64,000 nucleotides of DNA from Hemibagrus wyckioides (GCF_019097595.1 NC_080720.1:31984352-32048351), one strand, 5' to 3'. Shown: positions 48,238 through 63,182, counted from the first letter of the stretch. Notes: generated by a model not told the origin, from the sequence alone. A program made the numbers and translations.

Positions 48238-48943
48238 CACTCTCACACTGCACAACACACACACACACACTGCACAACACACACACACACACTGCACAAC
48301 ACACACACACACTGCACAACACACACACACACTGCACAACACACACACTCCACTCTCACACTGCACAACACACACACACACACACATTCCACTCTCACAC
48401 TGCACAACACACACACACACACACATTCCACTCTCACACTGCACAACACACACACACACACTCCACTCTCACACTGCACAACACACACACACACACACTC
48501 CACTCTCACACTGCACAACACACACACACACACTCCACTCTCACACTGCACAACACACACACACACACACACACACACACATTCCACTCTCACACTGCAC
48601 AACACACACACACACACTCCACTCTCACACTGCACAACACACACACACACTCCACTCTCACACTGCACAACACACACACACACACACTCCACTCTCACAC
48701 TGCACAACACACACACACACACACTCCACTCTCACACTGCACAACACACACACACACACTCCACTCTCACACTTCACAACACACACACACACACACACTC
48801 CACTCTCACACTGCACAACACACACACTGCACAACACACACACACTCCACTCTCACACTGCACAACACACACACTGCACAACACACACACACACTCCACT
48901 CTCACACTGCACAACACACACACACTCCACTCTCACACTGCAC

Positions 48944-48980
<37 letters not shown>

Positions 48981-49681
48981 ACACACACACACACACTCCA
49001 CTCTCACACTGCACAACACACACACACACACTGCACAACACACACACACACACACTGCACAACACACACACTCCACTCTCACACTGCACAACACACACAC
49101 ACACACACACTCCACTCTCACACTGCACAACACACACACACACACACACTCCACTCTCACACTGCACAACACACACACACACACACATACACACACTGCA
49201 CAACACACACACTCCACTCTCACACTGCACAACACACACACACACACACACACTCCACTCTCACACTGCACAACACACACACACACACACACTCCACTCT
49301 CACACTGCACAACACACACACACACACTGCACAACACACACACACACTGCACAACACACACACTCCACTCTCACACTGCACAACACACACACACACACAC
49401 TCCACTCTCACACTGCACAACACACACACACACACACACTCCACTCTCACACTGCACAACACACACACACACACACACACTCCACTCTCACACTGCACAA
49501 CACACACACTGCACAACACACACACACACACACTCCACTCTCACACTGCACAACACACACACTGCACAACACACACACACTCCACTCTCACACTGCACAA
49601 CACACACACTGCACAACACACACACACACACTCCACTCTCACACTGCACAACACACACACACTCCACTCTCACACTGCACA

Positions 49682-49715
<34 letters not shown>

Positions 49716-50305
49716 ACACACACACACACACACACACACACTCCACTCTCACACTGCACAACACACACACACACACACACACTCCACTCTCACACTGCAC
49801 AACACACACACACACACACACACTCCACTCTCACACTGCACAACACACACACACACACACTCCACTCTCACACTGCACAACACACACACACACACACTCC
49901 ACTCTCACACTGCACAACACACACACACACACACTCCACTCTCACACTGCACAACACACACACACACACACTCCACTCTCACACTGCACAACACACACAC
50001 ACACACACTCCACTCTCACACTGCACAACACACACACACACACACACACACACTCCACTCTCACACTGCACAACACACACACACACACACACACACTCCA
50101 CTCTCACACTGCACAACACACACACACACACACACACACTCCACTCTCACACTGCACAACACACACACACACACACTCCACTCTCACACTGCACAACACA
50201 CACACACACACACTCCACTCTCACACTGCACAACACACACACACACACACTCCACTCTCACACTGCACAACACACACACACACACACTCCACTCTCACAC
50301 TGCAC

Positions 50306-50340
<35 letters not shown>

Positions 50341-51422
50341 CACTCTCACACTGCACAACACACACACACACACACTCCACTCTCACACTGCACAACACAC
50401 ACACACACACTCCACTCTCACACTGCACAACACACACACACACACACTCCACTCTCACACTGCACAACACACACACACACACACTCCACTCTCACACTGC
50501 ACAACACACACACACACACACTCCACTCTCACACTGCACAACACACACACACACACACTCCACTCTCACACTGCACAACACACACACACACACACTCCAC
50601 TCTCACACTGCACAACACACACACACACACACACACACTCCACTCTCACACTGCACAACACACACACACACACTCCACTCTCACACTGCACAACACACAC
50701 ACACACACACTCCACTCTCACACTGCACAACACACACACACACACACTCCACTCTCACACTGCACAACACACACACACACACTCCACTCTCACACTGCAC
50801 AACACACACACACACACACACACTCCACTCTCACACTGCACAACACACACACACACACTCCACTCTCACACTGCACAACACACACACACACACACACACT
50901 CCACTCTCACACTGCACAACACACACACACACACACACACACTCCACTCTCACACTGCACAACACACACACACACTGCACAACACACACACACACACACA
51001 CTGCACAACACACACACTCCACTCTCACACTGCACAACACACACACACACTCCACTCTCACACTGCACAACACACACACACACACACACACACTCCACTC
51101 TCACACTGCACAACACACACACACACACACTCCACTCTCACACTGCACAACACACACACACACACACACACACTCCACTCTCACACTGCACAACACACAC
51201 ACACTCCACTCTCACACTGCACAACACACACACACACACACACACTCCACTCTCACACTGCACAACACACACACACACACACACTCCACTCTCACACTGC
51301 ACAACACACACACTGCACAACACACACACACACACACACACTCCACTCTCACACTGCACAACACACACACTGCACAACACACACACACTCCACTCTCACA
51401 CTGCACAACACACACACTGCAC

Positions 51423-51455
<33 letters not shown>

Positions 51456-51502
51456 CACTCTCACACTGCACAACACACACACACTCCACTCTCACACTGC
51501 AC

Positions 51503-51541
<39 letters not shown>

Positions 51542-52706
51542 ACACACACACACACACTCCACTCTCACACTGCACAACACACACACACACACACTCCACT
51601 CTCACACTGCACAACACACACACCCACACTCCACTCTCCCACTGCACAACACACACACACACACACTCCACTCTCACACTGCACAACACACACACACACA
51701 CACACTCCACTCTCACACTGCACAACACACACACACACACTCCACTCTCACACTGCACAACACACACACACACACACTCCACTCTCACACTGCACAACAC
51801 ACACACACACACACTCCACTCTCACACTGCACCACACACACACACACACACACACACACTCCACTCTCACACTGCACAACACACACACACTCCACTCTCA
51901 CACTGCACAACACACACACACACACTCCACTCTCACACTGCACAACACACACACACACACACACACACACTCCACTCTCACACTGCACAACACACACACA
52001 CACTCCACTCTCACACTGCACAACACACACACACACACACACACACACTCCACTCTCACACTGCACAACACACACACTGCACAACACACACACACACACA
52101 CACTCCACTCTCACACTGCACAACACACACACACACTGCACAACACACACACTCCACTCTCACACACACACACACACACACACTGCACAACACACACACA
52201 CACTCCACTCTCACACTGCACAACACACACACTGCACAACACACACACACACACACACACTCCACTCTCACACTGCACAACACACACACTGCACAACACA
52301 CACACACACTCCACTCTCACACTGCACAACACACACACACACACACTGCACAACACACACACACACACACACTGCACAACACACACACTCCACTCTCACA
52401 CTGCACAACACACACACACACACTCCACTCTCACACTGCACAACACACACACACACACTCCACTCTCACACTGCACAACACACACACTGCACAACACACA
52501 CACACACACACACACACTCCACTCTCACACTGCACAACACACACACTGCACAACACACACACACACTCCACTCTCACACTGCACAACACACACACTGCAC
52601 AACACACACACACACTCCACTCTCACACTGCACAACACACACACTGCACAACACACACACACACACACACTGCACAACACACACACACTCCACTCTCACA
52701 CTGCAC

Positions 52707-52749
<43 letters not shown>

Positions 52750-55098
52750 ACACACACACACACACTCCACTCTCACACTGCACAACACACACACACACAC
52801 ACACACTCCACTCTCACACTGCACAACACACACACACACACACTCCACTCACACTGCACAACACACACACACACACACACACTCCACTCTCACACTGCAC
52901 AACACACACACACACACACACACTCCACTCTCACACTGCACAACACACACACACACACACACACTCCACTCTCACACTGCACAACACACACACACACACA
53001 CACTGCACAACACACACACACACACACACTGCACAACACACACACACACTGCACAACACACACACTCCACTCTCACACTGCACAACACACACACACACAC
53101 ACACACTGCACAACACACACACACACTCCACTCTCACACTGCACAACACACACACTGCACAACACACACACTGCACAACACACACACACACTCCACTCTC
53201 ACACTGCACAACACACACACACACACACTCCACTCTCACACTGCACAACACACACACACACTCCACTCTCACACTGCACAACACACACACACTGCACAAC
53301 ACACTCCACTCTCACACTGCACAACACACACACACTGCACAACACACACACACACTCCACTCTCACACTGCACAACACACACACACTGCACAACACACAC
53401 ACACACTCCACTCTCACACTGTACAACACACACACACTGCACAACACACACACACACACTCCACTCTCACACTGCACAACACACACACACTGCACAACAC
53501 ACACACACACACACACACACTCCACTCTCACACTGCACAACACACACACACACACACTCCACTCTCACACTGCACAACACACACACACACACACACTCCA
53601 CTCTCACACTGCACAACACACACACTGCACAACACACACACACACACACTCCACTCTCACACTGCACAACACACACACACACACTCCACTCTCACACTAC
53701 ACAACACACACACTGCACAACACACACACACACACACACTGCACAACACACACACACACACACACTCCACTCTCACACTGCACAACACACACACACACAC
53801 TCCACTCTCACACTGCACAACACACACACACACACACTCCACTCTCACACTGCACAACACACACACACACACACTCCACTCTCACACTGCACAACACACA
53901 CACTGCACAACACACACACACACACACTCCACTCTCACACTGCACAACACACACACTGCACAACACACACACACACACACTCCACTCTCACACTGCACAA
54001 CACACACACACACACACACACTCCACTCTCACACTGCACAACACACACACTCCACTCTCACACTGCACAACACACACACACACACTGCACAACACACACA
54101 CACACACACACTCCACTCTCACACTGCACAACACACACACACTGCACAACACACACACACACACACTCCACTCTCACACTGCACAACACACACACTGCAC
54201 AGCACACACACACACACTGCACAACACACACACACACACTGCACAACACACACACACACACACACACTCCACTCTCACACTGCACAACACACACACTGCA
54301 CAACACACACACACACACTGCACAACACACACACTGCACAACACACACACACACACACTCCACTCTCACACTGCACAACACACACACACTGCACAACACA
54401 CACACACTGCACAACACACTCCACTCTCACACTGCACAACACACACACACACTCCACTCTCACACTGCACAACACACACACACACTCCACTCTCACACTG
54501 CACAACACACACACACTGCACAACACACACACACACCCCACTCCCACACTGCACAACACACACACACTGCACAACACACACACACACTCCACTCTCACAC
54601 TGCACAACACACACACACTGCACAACACACACACACACACTCCACTCTCACACTGCACAACACACACACACTGCACAACACACACACACACACTCCACTC
54701 TCACACTGCACAACACACACACACTGCACAACACACACACACACACTCCACTCTCACACTGCACAACACACACACTGCACAACACACACACACACACACT
54801 CCACTCTCACACTGCACAACACACACACACACACACACTCCACTCTCACACTGCACAACACACACACTGCACAACACACACACACACACTCCACTCTCAC
54901 ACTGCACAACACACACACACACACTCCACTCTCACACTACACAACACACACACTGCACAACACACACACACACACTGCACAACACACACACTCCACTCTC
55001 ACACTGCACAACACACACACTGCACAACACACACACACACACTGCACAACACACACACACACACTCCACTCTCACACTGCACAACACACACACTGCAC

Positions 55099-55133
<35 letters not shown>

Positions 55134-55894
55134 CACTCTCACACTGCACAACACACACACACACACACACACACACTCCACTCTCACACTGCACAACACA
55201 CACACACACTGCACAACACACACACACACACTCCACTCTCACACTGCACAACACACACACACACTGCACAACACACACACACACACTCCACTCTCACACT
55301 GCATAACACACACACTGCACAACACACACACACACACACACACACTCCACTCTCACACTGCACAACACACACACTGCACAACACACACACACACTGCACA
55401 ACACACACACTCCACTCTCACACTGCACAACACACACACTCCACTCTCACACTGCACAACACACACACACACACTCCACTCTCACACTGCACAACACACA
55501 CACACACACTCCACTCTCACACTGCACAACACACACACACACTCCACTCTCACACTGCACAACACACACACACACTCCACTCTCACACTGCACAACACAC
55601 ACACACTGCACAACACACACACACACACACACACACACTCCACTCTCACACTGCACAACACACACACACTCCACTCTCACACTGCACAACACACACACAC
55701 TCCACTCTCACACTGCACAACACACACACACTGCACAACACACACACACACACACTCCACTCTCACACTGCACAACACACACACACACTCCACTCTCACA
55801 CTGCACAACACACACACACTCCACTCTCACACTGCACAACACACACACACTCCACTCTCACACTGCACAACACACACACACTCCACTCTCACAC
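46552..55894. repeat. 9.3 kb CA-rich satellite (intron 1)
   Basis: Units of CTCCACTCTCACACTGCACA followed by A(CA)n of variable length, roughly 30-50 bases each, so on the order of 250 units by length. Shorter units with only CTGCACAACACACACA are interspersed and become frequent after about 52 kb. Point variants are rare (for example CATTCCACTC near 48385 and GACACAC near 48205). All plus frames lack stops over thousands of codons because the units contain no TAA, TAG or TGA; the resulting His/Thr-rich frames of over 3000 residues are not genes. The array ends sharply in a short GATGAT run at 55914. Confidence 0.98.
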
Positions 55895-56019
55895 AGTTAC
55901 AGTCACACTCTAACTGATGATGATGATGATGATGATGGATATTATATGATCAGATCGGCCCTTGCAGAGTGTCCATATTGAAATCTCAAGCTTTTATGTG
56001 CAAAACATCACGTGAAGCG

Positions 56020-56056
<37 letters not shown>
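56020..56056. repeat. (TG)n microsatellite
   Basis: About 17 TG units, 130 bases beyond the large satellite. Confidence 0.85.
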
Positions 56057-56060
<4 letters not shown>

Positions 56061-56665
56061 AGAGAGAAAGTGAACAGCGAGTGACTCACTGAGTGAGAAG
56101 TCTATAAACCTCAGCTCTCTCAGAGCGGTTACGTAATCAGCCGTGTGTTTAAGGGAATTTAGAAGCTAATAACCCGGCGGCGTTGCGGTGTCTGCCGCCG
56201 AGGTGCCAAGTTTCCACTCGTTCCTCTCAGCTTGGCTCCGGGCAGCAGAGACGCTGTCGCGAGGAACACAGGAGGCTTTGTGAGTGTAGTAAACAGCTCA
56301 GGAGACGAGGGTGGCTGTAAATCTGCAGCACAACCGTAAAAAAATAAAAAATCACCCACACTCGTTTGTTGGAGTTATAATGAGATGTCCTTCCTGATCA
56401 AATAATAATAATAATAATGTTGATTATAAACCTAGTGCTATATTTATACTGTGTAGACGTTCAGAGAGGATAAAGCGGTGTGAATGACTGCGCTCCACAT
56501 TTTCTCTAAATTCATAAATAAGGAAGAGTCTGGTCACCTGGTCACTGTCTCACCTACACACTGGAAAAAAAACCCACCTGCTTCCTGCTCCAGACTTCCT
56601 CGAGTTGTGTGAACTCTTCCTTCCTCGACATTTCGAGGCATAACTCACAGACGCAAGGGGGGGGG

Positions 56666-56736
56666 GGAGGGAGGGAGGGAGGGAGGAAGGAAGGAAGGAA
56701 GGAAGGAAGGAAGGAAGGAAGGAAGGAAGGAAGGAA
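56666..56736. repeat. (GGAA)n / (GGGA)n repeat
   Basis: A G run, four GGGA units and about eleven GGAA units. A (CA)n tract follows at 56821-56860. Confidence 0.92.
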
Positions 56737-56818
56737 AATAAATGCAGGACAAAAAAAGGGTCTGTGTTGCAACACAGTTGATGAACATCTAGGATTGTGT
56801 ACTCATGAGTGCAACATA

Positions 56819-56863
<45 letters not shown>

Positions 56864-56952
56864 AAATAACGAGTCTTGCGCAGGTGTTTTGCTACAGTGA
56901 AATAACAGTGAGAGCCAGACAGTCGTCATCGCTTTATTAGTATTAGTAAATT

Positions 56953-57170
56953 ATGGATGGATGGATGGATGGAATGGTGGGTGGATGTATGGCTGTATGG
57001 ATGTATGTATGTATGGATGGGTGGATAGATGGATGCATGGATGGAAGGGTGGGTGGACGGTATGGGTGGACGGATGGATGGATGGGGGGACAGTATGGGT
57101 GGACGGATGGATGGGAGGATGGATGGATGAACGAAGGGATGGGTGGACAGACAGATGGATGGATGCTTTG
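56953..57170. repeat. (GGAT)n-like minisatellite
   Basis: Imperfect GGATGGATGGGTGGAC units over about 220 bases, similar to the array at 59303. Confidence 0.88.
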
Positions 57171-57845
57171 GATACTCTACGTTTGCTTCCAAAATCCACT
57201 TCTGGTGCAGTGGGAGAAAGAAAATGATCTGGTCTGTTGCTGTAAGTGGTGTATGTTGTATTATTGAGCTCCTGCTGAAGTTCTCCTGGAGATTTTGGCT
57301 CCATTTTGTTTTTCTTTATTTTATTACTTTCACCTTTTCAGCAGGTTACAGCTTTCTTTAATAACATATCCCTTCCTCTTATTACATTCACTTCTTTTGG
57401 GGAATCTTGATGCACGGTTTTCTCCGGGTTCTGTTTGTTGTCTCTCAGACTTTGACATGACACAGTTAAAGTGAGCAGAGTGACGTTAAGCGCAGAGAGG
57501 GGGAGAGGTTAATTGGAGCGTCTCGTCTCTGGGGGAGAGGAATCAGGGCCAGACTGTACCGCTGTACCGTTACAGTGTCAGATACCACGTCATGAGGACA
57601 GAGTTCTCGAGGACCAGGTTCGTGTCGGACATGTGTTTGTCGTGTGGACGTGAAGGACACACTGTGTTTACTCGTGTTAGCAGAGATGAACTGCTGTTCA
57701 TGTCACTACAGGGCTCATAAAATTGAGTTACATTTCTTCCCCAGCTAACAGAAGGACCAAATCAGGGACATGGGGGTGGAGCCAAAAACAGTCCAGGTCA
57801 CCAATAGGTCAAAAAAAAAATCACTAACATTGCAAATACAAGACA
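57171..57845. other. Intron 1 unique segment
   Basis: No gene or repeat was recognised. There are several short frames without motifs. Confidence 0.45.
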
Positions 57846-58110
57846 TACACAGATCAGGCATAACATTATGACCACCTGCCTAATATTATGTTGGACCCCC
57901 TTGTGCTACCAAAACAGCCCTGACCCGTCAAGGCATGGACTCCTCTAGATCCCTGAAGGTGTGCTGTGGAATCTGGCACCAAGACGTTAGCAGCAGATCC
58001 TTTAAGTCCTGTATATTGCAACTTACAGGACATAAAGGATACTTTTTATAGATACTGACCACTGCACCCCACAAGAGCTGCAGTTTTGGAGATGCTCTGA
58101 TCCAGTGATC
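57846..58110. mobile_element. Tc1-like deletion derivative, left end, copy E
   Basis: It begins TACACAGATCAGGCATAACA and matches the 20780 copy through AGGCATGGACTCCTCTAGAT and GAGATGCTCTGATCCAGTG. The right end is lost, and a 14-bp tandem array starts shortly after it. Confidence 0.75.
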
Positions 58111-58162
58111 TTTTCACTGATGTCTTCATGTTCACTACTTGCTCACTATGCAGGGTGTGCAC

Positions 58163-58350
58163 TCGGTGACCAGTACTCGATGACCAGTACTCGATGGCCA
58201 GTACTCGATGGCCAGTACTCGATGGCCAGTACTCGATGGCCAATACTCGATGGCCAATACTCGACTGGCCAATACTTGATGACCAATACTCGACTGGCCA
58301 ATACACGATGACCAATACTTGATGGCTAATACTCGATGGCCAATACTACA
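58163..58350. repeat. 14-bp tandem repeat near exon 1
   Basis: About 13 copies of AGTACTCGATGGCC and variants (AATACTCGATGGCC, AATACTTGATGACC), within 340 bases of the exon 1 donor in intron 1. Confidence 0.93.
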
Positions 58351-58684
58351 TAATTATCCACAGGCTTTTTCCCTGACAAAATATCTTCAGTCACTCTAAA
58401 TGTATTGGCACCCTTGGCTTTGCAGTGTGATGTGGATCTCCGTGAGCATTTTAGTGTGACGTAGCCGCCACAGAGCGTTCTCTTCCTGGCATTTCCTCTG
58501 ACTGGACACAAGTCTGAGCTTACTTTAGTGACTGGACCCGTGAACAAAATAAATTTGATGATATAAAGCATGTAAAGAATTTCATAGACCCCCCCCAAGA
58601 CCTACACACACACACACACACACATACACACAGAATGTAATTGTGTCGCTGTAAGTGAATAGAAATCAAGCTGTGTGTTCCTAC

Positions 58685-58782
58685 CTGCGTCCTTCTTCCT
58701 CCCTCTTCCTCCTCGCTCCTGTACACTCCTCTGTCCTGTCTTACGCATGACCTCCACCTCTGGGTTGTTGTTTTGTTATTCA
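58685..58782 (-). CDS. tanc1: tanc1 coding exon 1 (start codon and end of 5'UTR)
   Basis: The coding part is 58748 to 58685 and encodes a short basic N-terminus ending GGRGRKKDAG, which resembles the lysine/glycine-rich start of TANC1 (ending GGKGGKKEAG in my recollection of the human protein). The ATG has G at -3 and is preceded in frame by a TAA about 30 bases upstream, so this start is well supported. The donor is GCAG|GTAGGA (phase 1). A plausible acceptor (TTTGGCACAG) at 58783-58784 would put the 5' limit of this exon at 58782, which implies an upstream untranslated exon not identified here. Confidence 0.75.
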
Positions 58783-59302
58783 CTGTGCCAAAAAAAATAC
58801 AAAAGCCACTTAATCAGAAAGGATGTAATGAGGAAATGCTTAAATTTTGTTTTAATTTGATAATCCCGAGGTTTGATTAGCTGCTGAAGGCAATTTCCTG
58901 GTGTCCTTCTACATTTCCTGGATGTTTTTTTTCTTCTGGGCTTCAGGAAGCAGGGTTTGCCCGTAAAGCAGCGCTAGGATTTGTGCGTCACGCCATTACA
59001 AAAATGCAAAGACTCCAAAATAACAATAACAATAATGTTCTTAAAGCAATTGATAATTCTTAGATTCACCTGCAAGAAAAAATATCATTTCATGAAAGGA
59101 TTGTATAAATGCATTTTTTTATTAGAAAAAAAGAGCTAAAAAGTACAATAGTGACTTGGAAGCTACTGAGGAGATTAGGAAACAGAAAAAAAATAAATGA
59201 AACATTAAGTTTCACAAACACTCCTTCATGATCGTGTGACAGAAAGGGAAAAAAGTGTTATTAGGATGAAGAAAAAAACTCTAAATAATAACAGTGAAAA
59301 AG
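58783..59302. other. Region upstream of the start-codon exon
   Basis: AT-rich. A candidate splice acceptor borders 58782, so this is more likely an intron in the 5'UTR than a promoter. No TATA box or CpG island was convincingly seen. Confidence 0.4.
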
Positions 59303-60123
59303 TTGGATAAATGGATGGATAGGTGGATAATTGGGTGGATGGATGGGTGGACGGACAGATGGGTGGGTGGACGGGTGGATGGATGGATGGGTGGACGGGC
59401 GGGCGGACGGATGGATGGAAGGGTAGGTGGATAGATGGGTGGATGGATGGATGGATGGGTGGATGGACGGACAGATGGACGGGTGGATGGATGGAAGGTT
59501 AAGTGGATAGATGGGTGGATGGATGGATGGATGGATGGGTGGACGGACAGATGGACGGGTGGATGGATGGAAGGGTAAGTGGATAGATGGGTGGATGGAT
59601 GGATGGGTGGACGGACAGATGGACGGGTGGATGGATGGAAGGGTAAGTGGATAGATGGGTGGATGGATGGATGGATGGGTGGATGGACGGACAGATGGAC
59701 GGGTGGATGGATGGAAGGTTAAGTGGATAGATGGGTGGATGGGTGGACGGACAGATGGACGGATGGATGGATGGAAGGGTAAGTGGATAGATGGGTGGAT
59801 GGATGGATGGGTGGACGGACAGATGGACGGGTGGATGGATGGAAGGGTAAGTGGATAGATGGGTGGATAGATGGAAGGGTGGACGGACAGATGGACGGGT
59901 GGATGGATGGAAGGGTAAGTGGATAGATGGGTGGATAGATGGAAGGGTGGACGGACAGATGGACGGGTGGATGGATGGAAGGGTAAGTGGATAGATGGGT
60001 GGATGGATGGATGGATGGGTGGACGGACAGATGGACGGGTGGATGGATGGAAGGGTAAGTGGATAGATGGACGGATGGATGGAAGGGTGGATGGGCGGAC
60101 GGATGGGTGGATGAATGGATGGA
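59303..60123. repeat. 0.8 kb GGATGGAT minisatellite with 60-75 bp higher-order unit
   Basis: About eleven copies of a longer unit containing GGTGGACGGACAGATGGACG and GGAAGGGTAAGTGGATAGAT, themselves made of GGAT/GGAC/GGGT tetramers. Units differ by the number of GGAT repeats. Confidence 0.93.
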
Positions 60124-61872
60124 CCAGAAAGGGAAAAAAAAGTGATGGGTGACAGAAAGGGGAAGAAAAGTTTTGTTAGGATAAAGAAAAAACAGTTTAA
60201 AAAGTTTGTATCTCTGTTATCTGAGAGAAACCTGTAACAGCAGCATAGCGTGATGGAGCAAAGCGCCCGTTACCATGACGACGTAGCGAAGCGTTTACAC
60301 TGCATCATAGTGTAACATAAATAACTCTTTCATCCAGTTAAAAACTATAGAAACATTAAGGCAATCTCCTGTCAGAGCTGATGCGACAGAAACCCTTCTG
60401 ACCAATCAGGACGGAGAATTCAAGCACCTCCCACTCCGATCAAACATCAGGAGGATGCAAAGTCTCCATTCAGCTCTGAACATGCGGGTGTCAACAATTT
60501 TTGCCAGCATGATCTAGGGCATTCTTCAGAACGAACAATCGGAGGAAATGCCGCAGTGTCTGGCGGTGATGTCAGAGCGGCTGAAGCGGCCGGATAAGCC
60601 TCGCCCATCTGTCCTGTTCCTGCTTGAATGTCACATGCTGATGAATCTGATCCATGATCTTTCAGTCTACAGGCCCATCCATATGATGATGATGACGATG
60701 TTGTTGATGATGACAATGATGAGGACGATGTTGATGATGATATGAAGGTGTCTAGATTCTACACCAATAAATACTGACTTCCGTTTTTTTTTTCCTCACA
60801 AAAGTCTCTCGATTCTCCTCTGATCCTGGTTTAGGGCATTTGGGTAGAAAACATCCTGAATTCTGTAGAGGAGAGCTCATGGGAAAATAAGTCCAGCATT
60901 ATTAAAATTGCATGTTGCAGACCACCAGCGGTTTGGGGTTTAAAGCTCATAATTAACCCCCGGGTCCAGACGGAGGTCTCTCTGTGTTCTCTGGAGATTT
61001 CCTCGTCGCTCAGACACAGAGAGGAGAACAGAGTGAGGACGAGTCAGAAGTCCACACACACACACACACACACACACACAGGCTACAAGTCAGAGATGAA
61101 ACCTAGTGCCCAAACAAATAATAAACCACTTCAGTGTGTGCAGTTATAAGAAAATCATCAACACTGATATGGTGTGATTCAGCCACAAACAAACAAACAA
61201 ACGTTTTATTCCTCTTAAACAACAGCAATCTTCCAATGCTAACATTTTAAAGTCGTATTTATCCATTTCTAGTTGCTAAATTTAATTGAAAAATGACAGT
61301 GTGCCATGTTACAGAGAAACCACAAAGCCCCTCTGTCCTGAAGAGCTTCCATAACATTAAACAATGTTCCTTAATCTTCTACTGGTGAAGAGTCGAAAGC
61401 TTTTATAAAAAGATCCTCCAACATGGATGATGGAAACCTTTTCTGCAAAACTCATCATTTTATCTGTGGATCTGAGAAGCTCCTACTTTCCGTGTGATGG
61501 AAACACACCAGGATGGCGGAGGGGGTTGCTGCTACGTGCCACATTAACAGCGGTATCTCGTTTTATCCTGGAGTCCCGCCCACCGCTACGCACACAGACA
61601 CACGTTTCTCACAGCTGAGGAGCCTGCACGTGCGCTACATGGATCAATTAGAGCATGACGACGTGTGTCACGCACCCACAACGCTGACCACAGACTTGGG
61701 GAGGACTTTCTGGGATTGATTAGTTGCCACCGGGCCGAGCAGCAAATCCTTAATCCATTCCAGATTCACTTTAAAACGGGGCACAGAGCAAACCAGGGGC
61801 GACACTAATAACTGGGATTTAACATGGAGACCACATCCTACTGCTCCGAGACGTGGGCTCTGATCATGACGC
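60124..61872. other. Upstream segment without recognised genes
   Basis: It contains a GATGAT-rich patch (60681-60740), a (CA)n tract (61054-61080) and unique sequence. No coding exon was recognised on either strand. Confidence 0.45.
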
Positions 61873-61875
61873 ATC

Positions 61876-61876
61876 C

Positions 61877-61931
<55 letters not shown>

Positions 61932-61984
61932 AGAAGAATGAAAGAAAGAAAGAGAGAGAGAGAGAAGGAGAAAAGGAGAAAGGG

Positions 61985-62043
<59 letters not shown>

Positions 62044-62109
62044 GGGGGGAGCGAGAGAGACAGACAAAGACAGAGAGAGAGATATAGACAGAGAGAGAGA
62101 TAGACAGAC

Positions 62110-62140
<31 letters not shown>

Positions 62141-62220
62141 CAGAAAGAGAGAGAAGGAGAAAGAGAGAGAGAAGAAGAATGAAGGAAAGAAAGAGAGAGA
62201 GAGGAGAAAAGGAGAAAAGG

Positions 62221-62259
<39 letters not shown>

Positions 62260-62349
62260 CAGAAAGAGAGAGAAGGAGAAAGAGAGAGAGAAGAAGAATG
62301 AAGGAAAGAAAGAGAGAGAGAGAGGAGAAAAGGAGAAAAGGAGAAAAGG

Positions 62350-62428
<79 letters not shown>

Positions 62429-62512
62429 GGGGGGAGCGAGAGAGACAGACAAAGACAGAGAGAGAGATATAGACAGAGAGAGAGATAGACAGACAGAGAG
62501 AAGAAGAAAGAC

Positions 62513-62546
<34 letters not shown>

Positions 62547-62631
62547 TAAGAAAAGGAGAAAGTGAGAGAGAAGAAGAAGAATGAAGGAAAGAAAGAGAGA
62601 GAGAGAGAGAGAAGGAGAAAAGGAGAAAAGG

Positions 62632-62706
<75 letters not shown>

Positions 62707-62787
62707 AAAGGAGAAAGAGAGAGAGAAGAAGAAGAATGAAGGAAAGAAAGAGAGAGAGAGAGGAGAAAAGGAGAAAAGGAGAAAAGG

Positions 62788-62854
<67 letters not shown>

Positions 62855-62942
62855 AGGGGGAGCGAGAGAGACAGAAAGACAGAGAGAGAGATATAGACAG
62901 AGAGAGAGATAGACAGAGAGAGAGATAGACAGACAGAGAGAA

Positions 62943-62991
<49 letters not shown>

Positions 62992-63087
62992 AAAGGAGAA
63001 AGAGAGAGAGAAGAAGAAGAATGAAGGAAAGAAAGAGAGAGAGAGAGAGAGAAGGAGAAAAGGAGAAAGGGAGAAAGAAAGAAAGGG

Positions 63088-63126
<39 letters not shown>

Positions 63127-63182
63127 AGGAGAAAGAGAGAGAGAAGAAGAAGAATGAAGGAAAGAGAGAGAGAGAGAGAGAG
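61876..63182. repeat. 1.3 kb purine-only GAAA/GAGA array with higher-order blocks
   Basis: The plus strand is almost entirely G and A. Pure (GAAA)n runs alternate with (GA)n runs. A more complex block (GGGGGAGCGAGAGAGACAGA, then GATATAGACAGAGAGAGAGA) recurs near 62045, 62430 and 62855, about 385-425 bases apart. All minus frames read through as Ser/Phe/Leu repeats, which is not a gene. Confidence 0.96.

Noticed and set aside
46727..55698. Many minus-strand Cys/Val-rich frames (CVCVCVVQCESG)
   Set aside because: They are the reverse reading of the CA satellite, each broken by the same stop in the unit.
46222..55917. Plus-strand open frames of 3231 and 3130 residues rich in His, Thr, Leu and Ser
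   Set aside because: They are translations of the CA-rich satellite, which contains no stop codon in these frames. There are no domains, and the same cycle appears in shifted frames.
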